From assembly GCF_001700315.1 (NCBI RefSeq), contig NZ_MASJ01000023.1, positions 124,001 through 188,000 on the forward strand: a DNA stretch of 64,000 nucleotides. The letters run 5' to 3'. This document shows, in pieces, positions 17,888 to 26,548 of this stretch (the stretch's first letter is position 1; every line of letters begins with the position of its first letter). The notes beneath the pieces were generated by a model, which had not been told where the DNA came from, did not search any database, and worked only from the letters and a program-made list of their open reading frames with translations. Source of the stretch: Caryophanon tenue. Its GTDB lineage: Bacteria; Bacillota; Bacilli; Bacillales_A; Planococcaceae. A program made the position numbers and the translations under genes.

Positions 17888-18426
17888 TTATCGTTTGTAG
17901 TATCATCATTAGTAGTTTTAGCGTGTTAACGGGGCATTTATTCCGCACCCATTGTAAAACACATACGAATACGTCGTGCTTTGCCATGCTGATTGTTATG
18001 ACAATGAGTACTGTTGTTGGCATGATTACGGCACATTATATACCTGATATGGTGCTGTCTACAATTATCGCCATTTGTGTAGCGGGTATACTAACGGCGG
18101 CGCTTACATTTGGCTTATCCGCACGTACCATTGCAGAAAGTGCTGGAGCATTACTTATGGGCGCAATGATGGGCGCGATGCTCCACTTCATGACGACATC
18201 GTATGAAGCACTAAGCTTTTTATTTTTCACAGTGCTCTTTATCGCCGCATGTGTTGGCGCGCTTGCTAGCTTACAAAAGCAGCAACAACAATCCATTTTT
18301 CAAACACTTCCGCGTCCGATGCTTGCAGCTGCCATTATCGGTATGCTCTCACTCGGCGTTGCTTCGTTATCACTAACAGCAAAACCAGCGCAACCGACTG
18401 TTGAGGAGCACCACCATCAGCACTGA
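17881..18426 (+). CDS. Membrane protein with His-rich C-terminus
   Basis: A 181-residue protein with about six hydrophobic helices, containing HLFRTHCKTHTNTSC early and ending VEEHHHQH. Histidines, cysteines and many methionines in membrane helices (MTMSTVVGM, LLMGAMMGAMLHFM) resemble metal-handling membrane proteins. It closes the copper amine oxidase operon, so copper delivery is an attractive but unproven role. The family was not recognised. Confidence 0.6.
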   Translation: MLIIVCSIIISSFSVLTGHLFRTHCKTHTNTSCFAMLIVMTMSTVVGMITAHYIPDMVLSTIIAICVAGILTAALTFGLSARTIAESAGALLMGAMMGAMLHFMTTSYEALSFLFFTVLFIAACVGALASLQKQQQQSIFQTLPRPMLAAAIIGMLSLGVASLSLTAKPAQPTVEEHHHQH

Positions 18427-18437
18427 GAACACTAGCT

Positions 18438-18483
18438 ACACCCTAAACGTTCGTTTTCACACGAATGTCTAGGGTGTTTTTCA
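18438..18483 (+). terminator. Terminator of the amine oxidase operon
   Basis: ACACCCTA (18438-18445) pairs with TAGGGTGT (18470-18477), followed by a T-run. Confidence 0.8.
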
Positions 18484-18647
18484 ATCGCTCTATATTTCCC
18501 CTTATCAACTCACGCATTCATTTTCTTTTCTGAGAAGCGTGACAAATAACGGTCATTTTGATCCTGAATATTTTGCCGTAAGCGCAAGACAAATCGGTAA
18601 AAATATTACTTTCCCGCCGTGATTAAGCAGAAAAGTCCAAGCCTCAT

Positions 18648-18681
18648 AAAAAATCGTTCAGCATTAATCACTGCTGAACGA
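18648..18681 (-). terminator. Terminator of the sulfur operon
   Basis: On the minus strand TCGTTCAGCA (18681-18672) pairs with TGCTGAACGA (18663-18654), followed by six T. Between the two terminators (18484-18647) no gene is seen. Confidence 0.85.
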
Positions 18682-18720
18682 CCCATTTAGTATATGCAAT
18701 ATTACTTTCTCTTGCTACAT

Positions 18721-19398
18721 TCATTCGCATCCATCAATTGAACAACTTGTGCCGTCGCTTCCTGCAATGCGTAATGCCTGTTGCTTGTCAACATATGCCT
18801 TTGTTTGACGTAATGTTTGAACAAATACCTCTAGCGGCTCGACACCCTTTATGCCGTAACGATTTTCAAACACGAAAAAGGGTACACTTGTGACTGGAAT
18901 TTGTTGCGTATCGTAACGGTCTTGCGCAAGTGCTTCTTGAAAAACATGCTCATCTTGCAGTACAGCTCGCGCCTCATCGACTGGTAGTCCGAGCGCTTCT
19001 ATGATTTGTACAAGTGTCTCATCGTCATTCACATTTAAGCCTTGCGTAAAATAACGATGCAATGTTTCTTCAATAAATGCGTGTTCTGCACCTTTCGTTT
19101 GTGCCCATTTTGCTAAGCGATGTGCATTTTCAGTATTGCCTATTTGCACTAAATCGAGGCGATATGTTAAGCCGACCTCATTTGCATGTGCCGTAATCGA
19201 TGCCATCATCTCCTCAGACATCACCGCTTCTGTCAGTCGCGTTGTGTCTGTTTTACTTGCATCTGGACGTAGCTGATACGCTTTATACGAAATCGTGACG
19301 TCCTGTTCTAAACCAAGTTGTACAATCGCCTGCTCTAAACGTTTTTTTCCGATATAACAAAATGGACAAGCAAAATCACTAAACACTTCAATGTTCAT
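18721..19398 (-). CDS. DsbA/FrnE family oxidoreductase
   Basis: A 225-residue thioredoxin-fold protein of the FrnE subgroup. The redox motif CPFC is at residues 11-14 (DFACPFCYIGKKRLE), the helical insertion covers about 45-165, and the cis-Pro segment is VTSVPFFVFENRYGIKGVEP. It lacks a signal peptide and is cytoplasmic. The C-terminus has two more cysteines (CSIDGCE). It begins 15 bases after the TauE-type exporter stop, so it belongs to the sulfur operon, where a thiol/persulfide exchange role would fit. Confidence 0.85.
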   Translation of the reverse strand: MNIEVFSDFACPFCYIGKKRLEQAIVQLGLEQDVTISYKAYQLRPDASKTDTTRLTEAVMSEEMMASITAHANEVGLTYRLDLVQIGNTENAHRLAKWAQTKGAEHAFIEETLHRYFTQGLNVNDDETLVQIIEALGLPVDEARAVLQDEHVFQEALAQDRYDTQQIPVTSVPFFVFENRYGIKGVEPLEVFVQTLRQTKAYVDKQQALRIAGSDGTSCSIDGCE

Positions 19399-19413
19399 GT
19401 ATTATACACCTCT

Positions 19414-20199
19414 TTACAGTAAAATATCCCACCAAATCTTCACGGCTGTCCCTGCAATCATCACCGCAAGTAAGGTTTGTAACAATTTAACATTCATTTT
19501 TTGTCCGATTTTTGCGCCAAGTGGAGCGGCAATAATCGAGGCAATAATCATTAAAAAGGCAGGCCAGTATTCAACTTGACCGGTCATAACTTTACCGACA
19601 GAACCGCCAATTGACGAAATAAATGTAATGGCTAAACTTGTGGCAATTGTGACGCGCGTTGGAATCTTTAACACCGTTAATAAAATCGGTACAAGTAAGA
19701 AACCGCCTGCTGCGCCGACAACCCCTGATGCTACACCAACAATAAGTGCTAAACTTGCAGCAAGGAGCTTATTAAACGTAATCGTTACTGTGTGCTCCAC
19801 TTGTTTGCGTGGTATAAACATCATAACAGCCGCAATAACTGCTAGTAAACCGTAGACGATATTGACCGCGTTTTCTGATAAAAAGCCAGAGCCATAACTG
19901 CCAATAAAGCTCCCTATTAAAATAGCGCCTCCCATATAGACAATAAGCTCTTTATGCAGTAAATCACTTTTACGGTATGCCCAAACACCTGCAATCGATG
20001 CAAAGAACACTTGTACCGCACTAATGCCAGATACTTCGTGCGCGCTGAACGCCACTAAGCCAAATAGTGATGGCATATATAACAGCATTGGGTATTTAAT
20101 AATTGAGCCACCAACACCGAGCATCCCTGAAATAAAGGAGCCGATAAATCCAAGGGCAAAGATGACAACAATATAGGTGAGCGATAAATCGATTTCCAT
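19414..20199 (-). CDS. TauE/SafE (TSUP) family anion exporter
   Basis: A 261-residue permease with about eight helices and the duplicated family pattern GSFISGMLGVGGSIIKYP (N-half) and GVASGVVGAAGGFLLVPIL (C-half). Family members export sulfite, sulfoacetate or thiosulfate. In a persulfide dioxygenase operon the expected cargo is sulfite or thiosulfate leaving the cell. A GAAGGAA ribosome binding site precedes the start; the TusA gene ends 72 bases upstream. Confidence 0.88.
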   Translation of the reverse strand: MEIDLSLTYIVVIFALGFIGSFISGMLGVGGSIIKYPMLLYMPSLFGLVAFSAHEVSGISAVQVFFASIAGVWAYRKSDLLHKELIVYMGGAILIGSFIGSYGSGFLSENAVNIVYGLLAVIAAVMMFIPRKQVEHTVTITFNKLLAASLALIVGVASGVVGAAGGFLLVPILLTVLKIPTRVTIATSLAITFISSIGGSVGKVMTGQVEYWPAFLMIIASIIAAPLGAKIGQKMNVKLLQTLLAVMIAGTAVKIWWDILL

Positions 20200-20271
20200 T
20201 GTAATTTCCTTCTTTCTCCATTATAAAAGCTGCCTTCACAACATGTTGCGTCGACAGCTTTTGGCAAATGC

Positions 20272-20499
20272 CTATGCTTTTTGAATGTAGAAGTAAAGCA
20301 CGCCTGCTTCTTCTTTTTGGTCAACGATTGTGTGGCCACCTGCTGTCGCCCATGCTTTAAAGTCGTTTAATGCGCCTTTATCTGTCGCAAGTACTTCTAA
20401 CACATCACCTGTACTTAATGTATCCATTGCTTTTTTTGTTTTAACGATTGGCATTGGGCATGCTAAGCCTTTTGCGTCTAAAGTTTGTGTAATGTTCAT
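20272..20499 (-). CDS. TusA-type sulfur carrier
   Basis: A 75-residue TusA protein. The conserved cysteine is in LACPMPIVKTKKAM, followed by the usual LEVLATDKGALNDFKAWA and hydrophobic strand VLYFYIQ. TusA proteins accept and hand on persulfide sulfur. It is similar to the TusA half of the fusion gene at 22380 in the same operon, indicating duplication. Confidence 0.9.
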   Translation of the reverse strand: MNITQTLDAKGLACPMPIVKTKKAMDTLSTGDVLEVLATDKGALNDFKAWATAGGHTIVDQKEEAGVLYFYIQKA

Positions 20500-20632
20500 G
20501 TGAAATTCCTCGATTCTTAAGTTTTTTTATAAGTGCTTCTTGAATAGGACGCGTGGACGGCTGATGCCTAAAAAATAGTGTATATAATAACATCATCCGA
20601 TACGTGCTGCTTCAACTAAGCGCTATTTAGTA

Positions 20633-20743
20633 GGCAAGCATTGCACATAGCTTGCCCAATTTTTATTAGCGTACCGCACAACGATTAGGGGGAAACACGA
20701 TGTTTCCTCCGAATGCCTTGCCACACGATGTGGCAAGGCATTC
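20633..20743. repeat. Cluster of three inverted repeats in the sulfur operon
   Basis: Within the 268-base gap before tusA are GGCAAGC/GCTTGCC (20633-20656), GGGGGAAACA/TGTTTCCTCC with loop CGA (20688-20710), and a perfect 15-bp stem GAATGCCTTGCCACA with loop CGA (20711-20743). None is followed by a T-run on the minus strand, so they may process or stabilise the operon mRNA. A variant of the upstream gene's last codons (the PNRCAVR end) is repeated at 20667-20690. Confidence 0.6.
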
Positions 20744-20768
20744 GTTCCGCTGAATTTGGGGCGAATCG

Positions 20769-21896
20769 TTAGCGCACGGCGCAACGATTCGGTCCAATCT
20801 CCATTTCCGTTTGCTCGTCATTGTCAGGCGTAATTTTCCCCATGTTGACATGACGAATTTCTTGGTATGCGTTTGGCTGTGGCGGTAAGTTGTCCGTTAC
20901 CATTGAACGGAATGCTTCCTCGTCTTCTACATTTAAGCCATGGTTTTCAGCGAATAAGTCACCTAAACGTTTTGCAACAGTACCGTCTGCGTTTAACTCG
21001 TCCATAATCATGAAGTGCGCTGGTAAAACGATTAAGTCTTCTGCTAATGTGCGGTAACGAGCGTATAACGTTTCGCGCAGATCACCTACCCAGTCTTCCG
21101 CTAAACCTGCTAAGTCCGGACGACCGATTGAATCGATAAATAAAATGTCCCCTGTTAATAAATATTTGCCATCAATGACAAATGATGTAGAACCGATTGT
21201 ATGACCTGGTGAGTACAATGCGCCTACTTCAATTGCTGACGAGCCGATGTTCACGGTTAAGCCATCTTCAAGTGGTGCATAGTCAAACACAACTTCTTCT
21301 GCATCTTTTGGTGGTAAGTAGTACGTAGCCCCTGTTACTTCAGCGATATGACGACCACCTGAAATATGATCAGCGTGTAAGTGTGTATCAAATACATGCT
21401 TAATCTGTACGTCTTTGTCTTCAGCGAATTTTGTGAATACTTCTGTGAAACGTACTGCGTCGATAATGGCTGCTTCACCTTCAGAAATGGCCATGTAAGA
21501 AAGACAGCCTTTTCCTAAACGAACAAATTGGTATAACTCACCGCCATTTGCTAAATCGCCTACTTTAATTGGTTCAAGGTACATCGACCATGATTTCATC
21601 CCACCTGCTAAGTAGCCTACTTCACGACCTGCTTCTGATAACATATCTGCTACCATGATTGAAGAACCTTCCTTCGCACATACGACAAGTACATCTTTAT
21701 CAGTTGGGATTTGTGGTAAAATTTCTTCTACACCGTCTAATAACTCAAAGTAAGGAATGTTTACATAGTCGAAGTTGTGACCATCAATTTTCCACTCTTC
21801 AAATGCATCTGCATTACGTACGTCTAAAATGAAGAATTCTTTGTTATCGATTACTTTGCGTGCAACTTGTGCTGCTGTCCATGCTGTTACTGTCAT
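20769..21896 (-). CDS. Rhodanese-persulfide dioxygenase fusion (CstB-like)
   Basis: A 375-residue fusion. Residues 1-110 are a rhodanese domain with active cysteine in VVCAKEGSS; residues about 115-330 are a metallo-beta-lactamase fold with [11 protein letters not shown], a persulfide dioxygenase-type [14 protein letters not shown] and LPAHF. Such enzymes oxidise glutathione- or low-molecular-weight persulfide to sulfite; the rhodanese can combine sulfite and persulfide to thiosulfate. The order (rhodanese first) is the reverse of S. aureus CstB. The tail ends PNRCAVR with a cysteine. A CstR-like operator copy covers its ribosome binding site. Confidence 0.85.
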   Translation of the reverse strand: MTVTAWTAAQVARKVIDNKEFFILDVRNADAFEEWKIDGHNFDYVNIPYFELLDGVEEILPQIPTDKDVLVVCAKEGSSIMVADMLSEAGREVGYLAGGMKSWSMYLEPIKVGDLANGGELYQFVRLGKGCLSYMAISEGEAAIIDAVRFTEVFTKFAEDKDVQIKHVFDTHLHADHISGGRHIAEVTGATYYLPPKDAEEVVFDYAPLEDGLTVNIGSSAIEVGALYSPGHTIGSTSFVIDGKYLLTGDILFIDSIGRPDLAGLAEDWVGDLRETLYARYRTLAEDLIVLPAHFMIMDELNADGTVAKRLGDLFAENHGLNVEDEEAFRSMVTDNLPPQPNAYQEIRHVNMGKITPDNDEQTEMEIGPNRCAVR

Positions 21897-21903
21897 ATCA
21901 TTT

Positions 21904-21920
21904 TACCCCCATAGGTATTA
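21904..21920 (-). promoter_or_regulatory. CstR-like operator over the ribosome binding site of the dioxygenase
   Basis: TACCCCCATAGGTATTA on the plus strand; on the gene strand its GGGGG serves as the Shine-Dalgarno sequence. Identical in 22946-22962 and 23466-23482. CsoR/CstR operators are G-tract palindromes of this kind. Confidence 0.6.
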
Positions 21921-21982
21921 TTTTTGTGAAATTTTTTTGGTTTCGTAACATAGTGCTACGGAAACTAAAAATAGTGCCGATA

Positions 21983-22378
21983 TTAAAAGGTTAATGTTAG
22001 TGATGCATCTTTTGCATATTCAAGGAATGTGACAGCGCCACCTACGTCAATACCGTCAACGAAATCATCTTTCGTTAAGCCCATTACATCCATCGTCATT
22101 TGACAAGCGACAAATTTAACCCCTAATTCTTGTGCCATTTCGACTAATTGTGGAACTGCTGGCACTTGCGCATTCTGAAAGCCTTCCGCAAAAAGCTCTT
22201 TTCCTGCTGGCATTTCAAGTACATGCATGCGTTGTTTATGAATTAAGTTTAAGCCTTCAAATGTGAAGAAAATTTGTACATCTTTTTCTGACGCTGCCGC
22301 TGCTGTTGCGATATTGAACACTTTATACGCGTCGAAAAGACCACCGTTTGCTGCGATAATTGCTACTTTGTTTGACAT
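21983..22378 (-). CDS. DsrE family sulfur relay protein
   Basis: A 131-residue DsrE-like protein. The single conserved cysteine is in KFVACQMTMDVMGL, the persulfide-carrying position. The start is one base after the stop of the TusA-rhodanese gene, showing tight coupling. Together with the neighbouring DsrE2 and TusA proteins it would relay sulfane sulfur to the rhodanese/dioxygenase. Confidence 0.88.
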   Translation of the reverse strand: MSNKVAIIAANGGLFDAYKVFNIATAAAASEKDVQIFFTFEGLNLIHKQRMHVLEMPAGKELFAEGFQNAQVPAVPQLVEMAQELGVKFVACQMTMDVMGLTKDDFVDGIDVGGAVTFLEYAKDASLTLTF

Positions 22379-22379
22379 A

Positions 22380-22940
22380 TTAGTTGACCTCTTTCGCTAG
22401 TTCGCCTTCATACCCAACCATACCTGGTAAGACGTTTTTAATATTTGTGAAGCCCGCTTCTGCTAATTGTTGTGCCGCCATATCTGAACGTGTACCTGTA
22501 CGACAAATCACATAAATTGCTTCGTCTTGTTGTAACTCGTTCATGCGTTGTGCTAACTCACCCATTGGAATTGATACAGCACCTGGAATGTGACCGAATG
22601 CGTATTCTGCCGCTTCACGTACATCTAAAATTGTTGCACCTGATACGATTGCTTCTTCATTTGTTGCTGTATACGCAAATGTTTTTTCGGCAACTTCACT
22701 AGCTTCTTGGTTACATTTACGAATGTAGTGATAAAATACACCGTTGTCTTCTTGGCTACCGATATACTGGTGACCAACTGTTTTTGACCAAGCGGCTAAG
22801 TCTGCTACTGAACCTTTGTCCGTTGCTTGAATTTCTAGTACTTGTCCTTCTGCTACATCATTCATTGCCTTTTTCGTTTTTACGATTGGCATTGGACATG
22901 CTAACCCTTTTGCATCTAATTGTACGTCTGCTTTAATCAT
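22380..22940 (-). CDS. TusA-rhodanese fusion protein
   Basis: A 186-residue fusion. Residues 1-77 are a TusA domain (LACPMPIVKTKKAMNDV); after a short linker, residues 92-186 are a rhodanese with the active loop CRTGTRS and upstream ILDVREAAEYAFGHIPGA. The domains are part of the set seen in S. aureus CstA, which joins rhodanese, TusA and DsrE; here DsrE-like units are separate genes on both sides. The ribosome binding site is the GGGGG of an operator copy. Confidence 0.9.
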   Translation of the reverse strand: MIKADVQLDAKGLACPMPIVKTKKAMNDVAEGQVLEIQATDKGSVADLAAWSKTVGHQYIGSQEDNGVFYHYIRKCNQEASEVAEKTFAYTATNEEAIVSGATILDVREAAEYAFGHIPGAVSIPMGELAQRMNELQQDEAIYVICRTGTRSDMAAQQLAEAGFTNIKNVLPGMVGYEGELAKEVN

Positions 22941-22945
22941 TTCTT

Positions 22946-22962
22946 TACCCCCATAGGTATTA
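22946..22962 (-). promoter_or_regulatory. CstR-like operator over the ribosome binding site of tusA-rhodanese
   Basis: Exact copy of TACCCCCATAGGTATTA, immediately before the start codon at 22940. Confidence 0.6.
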
Positions 22963-22985
22963 ATTTTAATAAAAAAAATATCGTG

Positions 22986-23462
22986 TTAAATAAATAAGTT
23001 TACATTACCGTCTTCTGCATCAGCTAAGTAAGCTGCTACACCTGCGTACTCTATGCCGTCTAATAATTCTTCTTTTTGAAGACCTAATAAATCCATCGTC
23101 ATTGTACATGTAATTAGTTTAATATCTTGCTCTTGTGCCATGTCAATTAGCTGCGTTAATGTCAAAGCATTATGCTTGTTCATTACGTGCTTAATCATTT
23201 TTGGTCCCATACCTGCCATATTCATATTCGATAAGCCAAGTTTTTCAGCACCACGCGGCATCATTTTAGCAAACATTTTTTCTAAAAAGCCTTTTTGTAC
23301 ATGTACTGGTTCTTGCTTACGTAATGCGTTAATGCCCCAAAATGTGTGGAAAATCGTTACTTCATGGTCATAAGCTGCTGCGCCATTGGCAATAATGTAA
23401 GCTGCCATTGCTTTATCGTAATCGCCACTAAATAGGACGATTGTTGTTTTTTTCTTCTCCAT
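22986..23462 (-). CDS. DsrE2-type (DsrE/DsrF/DrsH-like) protein
   Basis: A 158-residue protein of the DsrE2 group: IVLFSGDYDKAMAAYIIANGAAAYDHEVTIFHTFWGINAL followed by a central insertion and the cysteine motif LITCTMTMDLLGL. The ATG at 23462 (MEKKKTT) is chosen because it sits just after the GGGGG of an operator copy; the longer frame would start inside the operator. It is the first gene of the operon. Confidence 0.88.
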   Translation of the reverse strand: MEKKKTTIVLFSGDYDKAMAAYIIANGAAAYDHEVTIFHTFWGINALRKQEPVHVQKGFLEKMFAKMMPRGAEKLGLSNMNMAGMGPKMIKHVMNKHNALTLTQLIDMAQEQDIKLITCTMTMDLLGLQKEELLDGIEYAGVAAYLADAEDGNVNLFI

Positions 23463-23465
23463 ATT

Positions 23466-23482
23466 TACCCCCATAGGTATTA
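23466..23482 (-). promoter_or_regulatory. CstR-like operator over the ribosome binding site of dsrE2
   Basis: Third exact copy of TACCCCCATAGGTATTA, directly upstream of the start at 23462. Confidence 0.6.
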
Positions 23483-23543
23483 TTTTATTGAAAATAAAAA
23501 CCCGCATTTGCGGTGTTGTTTTTTATGATACCTTACATGCTTT

Positions 23544-23572
23544 ATATTAATACCCCTATAGGTTTATGTCAA
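23544..23572 (-). promoter_or_regulatory. SigA promoter of the sulfur operon with operator in its spacer
   Basis: On the minus strand TTGACA (23572-23567) and TAATAT (23549-23544) are separated by exactly 17 bases, and the spacer is TAAACCTATAGGGGTAT, a fourth copy of the CstR-like motif. A repressor bound here would block RNA polymerase. A fifth, looser copy (CCCCCTATAG) lies at 23700. The rest of 23573-23855 is AT-rich with no gene seen. Confidence 0.75.
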
Positions 23573-23828
23573 CAACAAAACTTTTACTTTTAGAAGTAAA
23601 AAGATAAATCAGTTTAAAAAATGATAAAAATATCACAGAGTATTATTTTTATACATTAATTAGAATCTCATCATTATGAAAATCGTGTGATATTTATATC
23701 CCCCTATAGCTAATTATACTTTCGGTTGCCAATCAAGCTATCCAAATCGCACATAATTCTATAAAAAGCACATAATTCTTGATTATACTGGTAAATACCC
23801 ATAGCCGTTTATATTACATGTAGCAACC

Positions 23829-23858
23829 AAAAAAAAAGCACCCTTAAAGGCACTTTTA
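23829..23858 (-). terminator. Terminator of the 70-residue hypothetical gene
   Basis: On the minus strand AAAGTGCC pairs, with wobbles, with GGGTGCTTT, followed by eight T. Confidence 0.65.
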
Positions 23859-24068
23859 TGATGAAATATGTTGCTTGTATAAGACTTTCATTTCTTTTTT
23901 TGTTAAACCACGGCGTTCCATTTCTAATTTCACTAACTGCAAATTACGTTTACATGTTAAATACGCATTTACATTCGTAAGCGACGAGCTCTGTAACTCT
24001 TCATATGCTTTTTTCCGCTTCCAGTAGACCATAAACAACTCTGCTAGTTGCACATCTGTAACTGTCAT
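23856..24068 (-). CDS. Small hypothetical protein
   Basis: A 70-residue protein with a plausible ribosome binding site (AAGGTGAGAAC) and its own terminator. It is highly charged and probably alpha-helical (KRKKAYEELQ, KRNLQLVKLEMERRGLTKKEMKVLY). No family was recognised. It stands alone between the sulfur operon and the lipoteichoic acid synthase. Confidence 0.55.
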   Translation of the reverse strand: MTVTDVQLAELFMVYWKRKKAYEELQSSSLTNVNAYLTCKRNLQLVKLEMERRGLTKKEMKVLYKQHISS

Positions 24069-24290
24069 TTTGTTCTCACCTTATCAGTTTTTTCAATTCA
24101 CCATATACTCTTACATATTACTACGCTACATTATAACATGCTTTCTCACAATGACAAAAAGCAAATTCTTGTATAGACGATGAATTTTTTTATGATTTTT
24201 AGTACTTTCTATCAATTATGAATTTACTGTAAATTTTTGTTGAAGGTTTGTTAGTTACTCCCTTTTTAGCTCGTTTCTTTGCTACACTAT

Positions 24291-24325
24291 AAAAAAAGAC
24301 AGCTACCTCGTAAGATAGCTGCCTG
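24291..24325 (-). terminator. Terminator of the LTA synthase gene
   Basis: On the minus strand AGGCAGCTA pairs with TAGCTGTCT (one wobble), followed by seven T. Confidence 0.8.
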
Positions 24326-24329
24326 TTTA

Positions 24330-26219
24330 TTACTGCGTATTTGTTTGTGGTGATATGTCCTGATGCTGCTCATAAAAGCGTAGTAAATCAAGTGAAATCA
24401 GTTGATCTGAATAGTTTAACACAGCCCCGCTTTTTTCAAACGCTGGTTCACATACCGCTTTTTCGACTTCTTCGCCAGTTGCGCGGTCGTAGCACACATC
24501 TTGTGTAAATACATAATCACTTGTAATAATACGTCCGTCACGGAACGGCACAATACCATCATGCTCTTCTGAGAATAGGTCATCACCAAACTGTACATCA
24601 TTCGCTGTACTAATGCCTAATAAATGAAGCACTGTTGGACGAATATCGATTTGACCCGATGTTTTCGTAATTTCTTGTCCATCGTTTGACCCTGGGATAT
24701 GAATAAATAACGGCACCGACTGTAGTAATGCATGATCGTATGCTGTTAATTCTTCTTTGCCTAAATATTTCGCCATCGCTTTATGATGAAGCTCTGAAAT
24801 ACCATAATGGTCACCGTACATAACAATAATCGAATTATCATAAATCCCTTGTGTTTTTAACTGTTCAAAAAATACCTTTAACGATTCATCCATATAACGC
24901 ACTGTTTGGAAATAACGATTTAATGTACCTGAATTTGAATCGTATTCAGGAATTAGTTTATCCTCTTCGTCTAGCTCAAATGGATGATGATTTGTTAATG
25001 TAATTAAACGTGATGCAAATGGTTGTGGTGAATCTGCTAAAATTTGTGCCGATTGCTCAAAGAACGGAATGTCCTTCATGCCCCAACCAACGCTTTGTCC
25101 TTCGCCAATCGTATAAGCATCAATATCATAGAAGTGATCTACCCCTAATGATTGATACATACGGTCACGGTTCCAGAACGATTTATTATTTGGGTGTAAT
25201 ACGCTTGTGTAATAGCCATTGTCACTTAGTACACCTGACATACCTGTATACGTATTTTCACCATTTGTGAAAAATGCTGCACCATTTCCGCTTCCTAAAA
25301 ACCCGTTTTCGACAATAAATTCTGAATCCGACGTTTTACCTAACCCTGTTTGGTGGTAAAAATCACTGAAGTAATACGTATCTTTATCTTGTGTAAGTGA
25401 GTTTAAAAATGGTGTCACAATATGTCCGTTCATTTCTTGATTGATGACAAAGCTTTGAAGTGATTCCATCGATACGAAAATGACGTTTCGTCCCTCGTAT
25501 TTTCCGAACATCTCTTCATTAATAGATGCCTTGTTCGCTGTCGCATAGTTTTGAATTTCCACTAATTCATCACTATTTGCCATTGCACGTTGCGTCGATG
25601 CTTTCGTTTGCGTATAAATATCATATAAATGGTAGTTATACACACCTAAATTTTTCACAAGTAGCACGCGGTCAAAACTGCGTGTCAGTAGTTGTGGACG
25701 TTCTTGTTCTGCGTAGTATAAGTTTACGGCAAATACAAGACCGGCTACGGCAATACTTGCTAATGCAAAACGCTTACGGAATGTAAATGTATCTTGCTGG
25801 TCTTTTACAAGCTTAATCGCAATCGCTACGATAAAGAAGTCAATGAAGAAGAAAATGTCTGTCCATGACAAAATTTCTGCAATAGATGACCCTAAATCAC
25901 CAAAATTACTTGTTTGCGATAATACTGGAATCGTTACAAAATCCGTATAGAAGCGGTAAAAGCCGACATTCCCGTACAAAATGATATCAAGTACTAAAAT
26001 GGTTGCTAAAATATAGAGATTGCGATTTCTCGCTTTCTTAAATAAGAAGGCAACGCCAAACGCTAAACATAAAAAGCTGAGCGGGCTTAGCCATAAAATT
26101 AAATGTTGAGTAAATGTTTCAATACCTAAGTCAAAGCTCATTAAATGAATCACAACGGTTTTGACCCATACTGCTACTAATGCCAGCAGTAAAATATTGT
26201 ATGGTTTTAAATTGCGCAA
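24330..26219 (-). CDS. ltaS: Lipoteichoic acid synthase family protein
   Basis: A 629-residue LtaS-type phosphoglycerol transferase. Five N-terminal membrane helices (about residues 7-180) are followed by the extracellular sulfatase-fold domain: VIFVSMESLQSFVI holds the metal-binding glutamate, LGKTSDSEF the catalytic threonine, and MYGDHYGIS a metal-binding Asp-His pair. The enzyme polymerises glycerol phosphate from phosphatidylglycerol. Bacilli have several paralogues (LtaS, YfnI, YqgS, YvgJ); which one this represents is not clear. It is a single gene. Confidence 0.88.
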   Translation of the reverse strand: MRNLKPYNILLLALVAVWVKTVVIHLMSFDLGIETFTQHLILWLSPLSFLCLAFGVAFLFKKARNRNLYILATILVLDIILYGNVGFYRFYTDFVTIPVLSQTSNFGDLGSSIAEILSWTDIFFFIDFFIVAIAIKLVKDQQDTFTFRKRFALASIAVAGLVFAVNLYYAEQERPQLLTRSFDRVLLVKNLGVYNYHLYDIYTQTKASTQRAMANSDELVEIQNYATANKASINEEMFGKYEGRNVIFVSMESLQSFVINQEMNGHIVTPFLNSLTQDKDTYYFSDFYHQTGLGKTSDSEFIVENGFLGSGNGAAFFTNGENTYTGMSGVLSDNGYYTSVLHPNNKSFWNRDRMYQSLGVDHFYDIDAYTIGEGQSVGWGMKDIPFFEQSAQILADSPQPFASRLITLTNHHPFELDEEDKLIPEYDSNSGTLNRYFQTVRYMDESLKVFFEQLKTQGIYDNSIIVMYGDHYGISELHHKAMAKYLGKEELTAYDHALLQSVPLFIHIPGSNDGQEITKTSGQIDIRPTVLHLLGISTANDVQFGDDLFSEEHDGIVPFRDGRIITSDYVFTQDVCYDRATGEEVEKAVCEPAFEKSGAVLNYSDQLISLDLLRFYEQHQDISPQTNTQ

Positions 26220-26548
26220 AAGTCTTCCTCTTTTCTTCCTTTCATATTACTACAGTCTCGTGTCGTTCCCTTAGTAGGACGTAACGTACATTTATTAGGT
26301 TTCTTAGGAATCTCAATGCACTATGATACCACACTTTTCCCCATTCATTGAATAAAAAGTTTTATGGATGAATTCAAAAAAATTGTATGATTGCCTATAC
26401 ACATAGGCGGTAGCTTCTGTCATACAATACATTCTCACCGACTGAGCCTCACAAGACACTGCTGCTGTTTATCATCGCTTCATACCGAAAAGACCGTCTG
26501 AGCAAATGCACTCAGACGGTCTTTTTATGACGTATTTGTGAACACTTG
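26220..26548. other. Intergenic region with bidirectional terminator
   Basis: No gene seen. It holds the ltaS promoter side, a small hairpin GCCTAT/ATAGGC (26392-26407) and the terminator at 26490-26526. Confidence 0.5.
26490..26526 (-). terminator. Terminator of the acetyltransferase gene
   Basis: Perfect 13-bp stem AAGACCGTCTGAG/CTCAGACGGTCTT with A- and T-runs on both sides, so it works in either direction. Confidence 0.85.
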
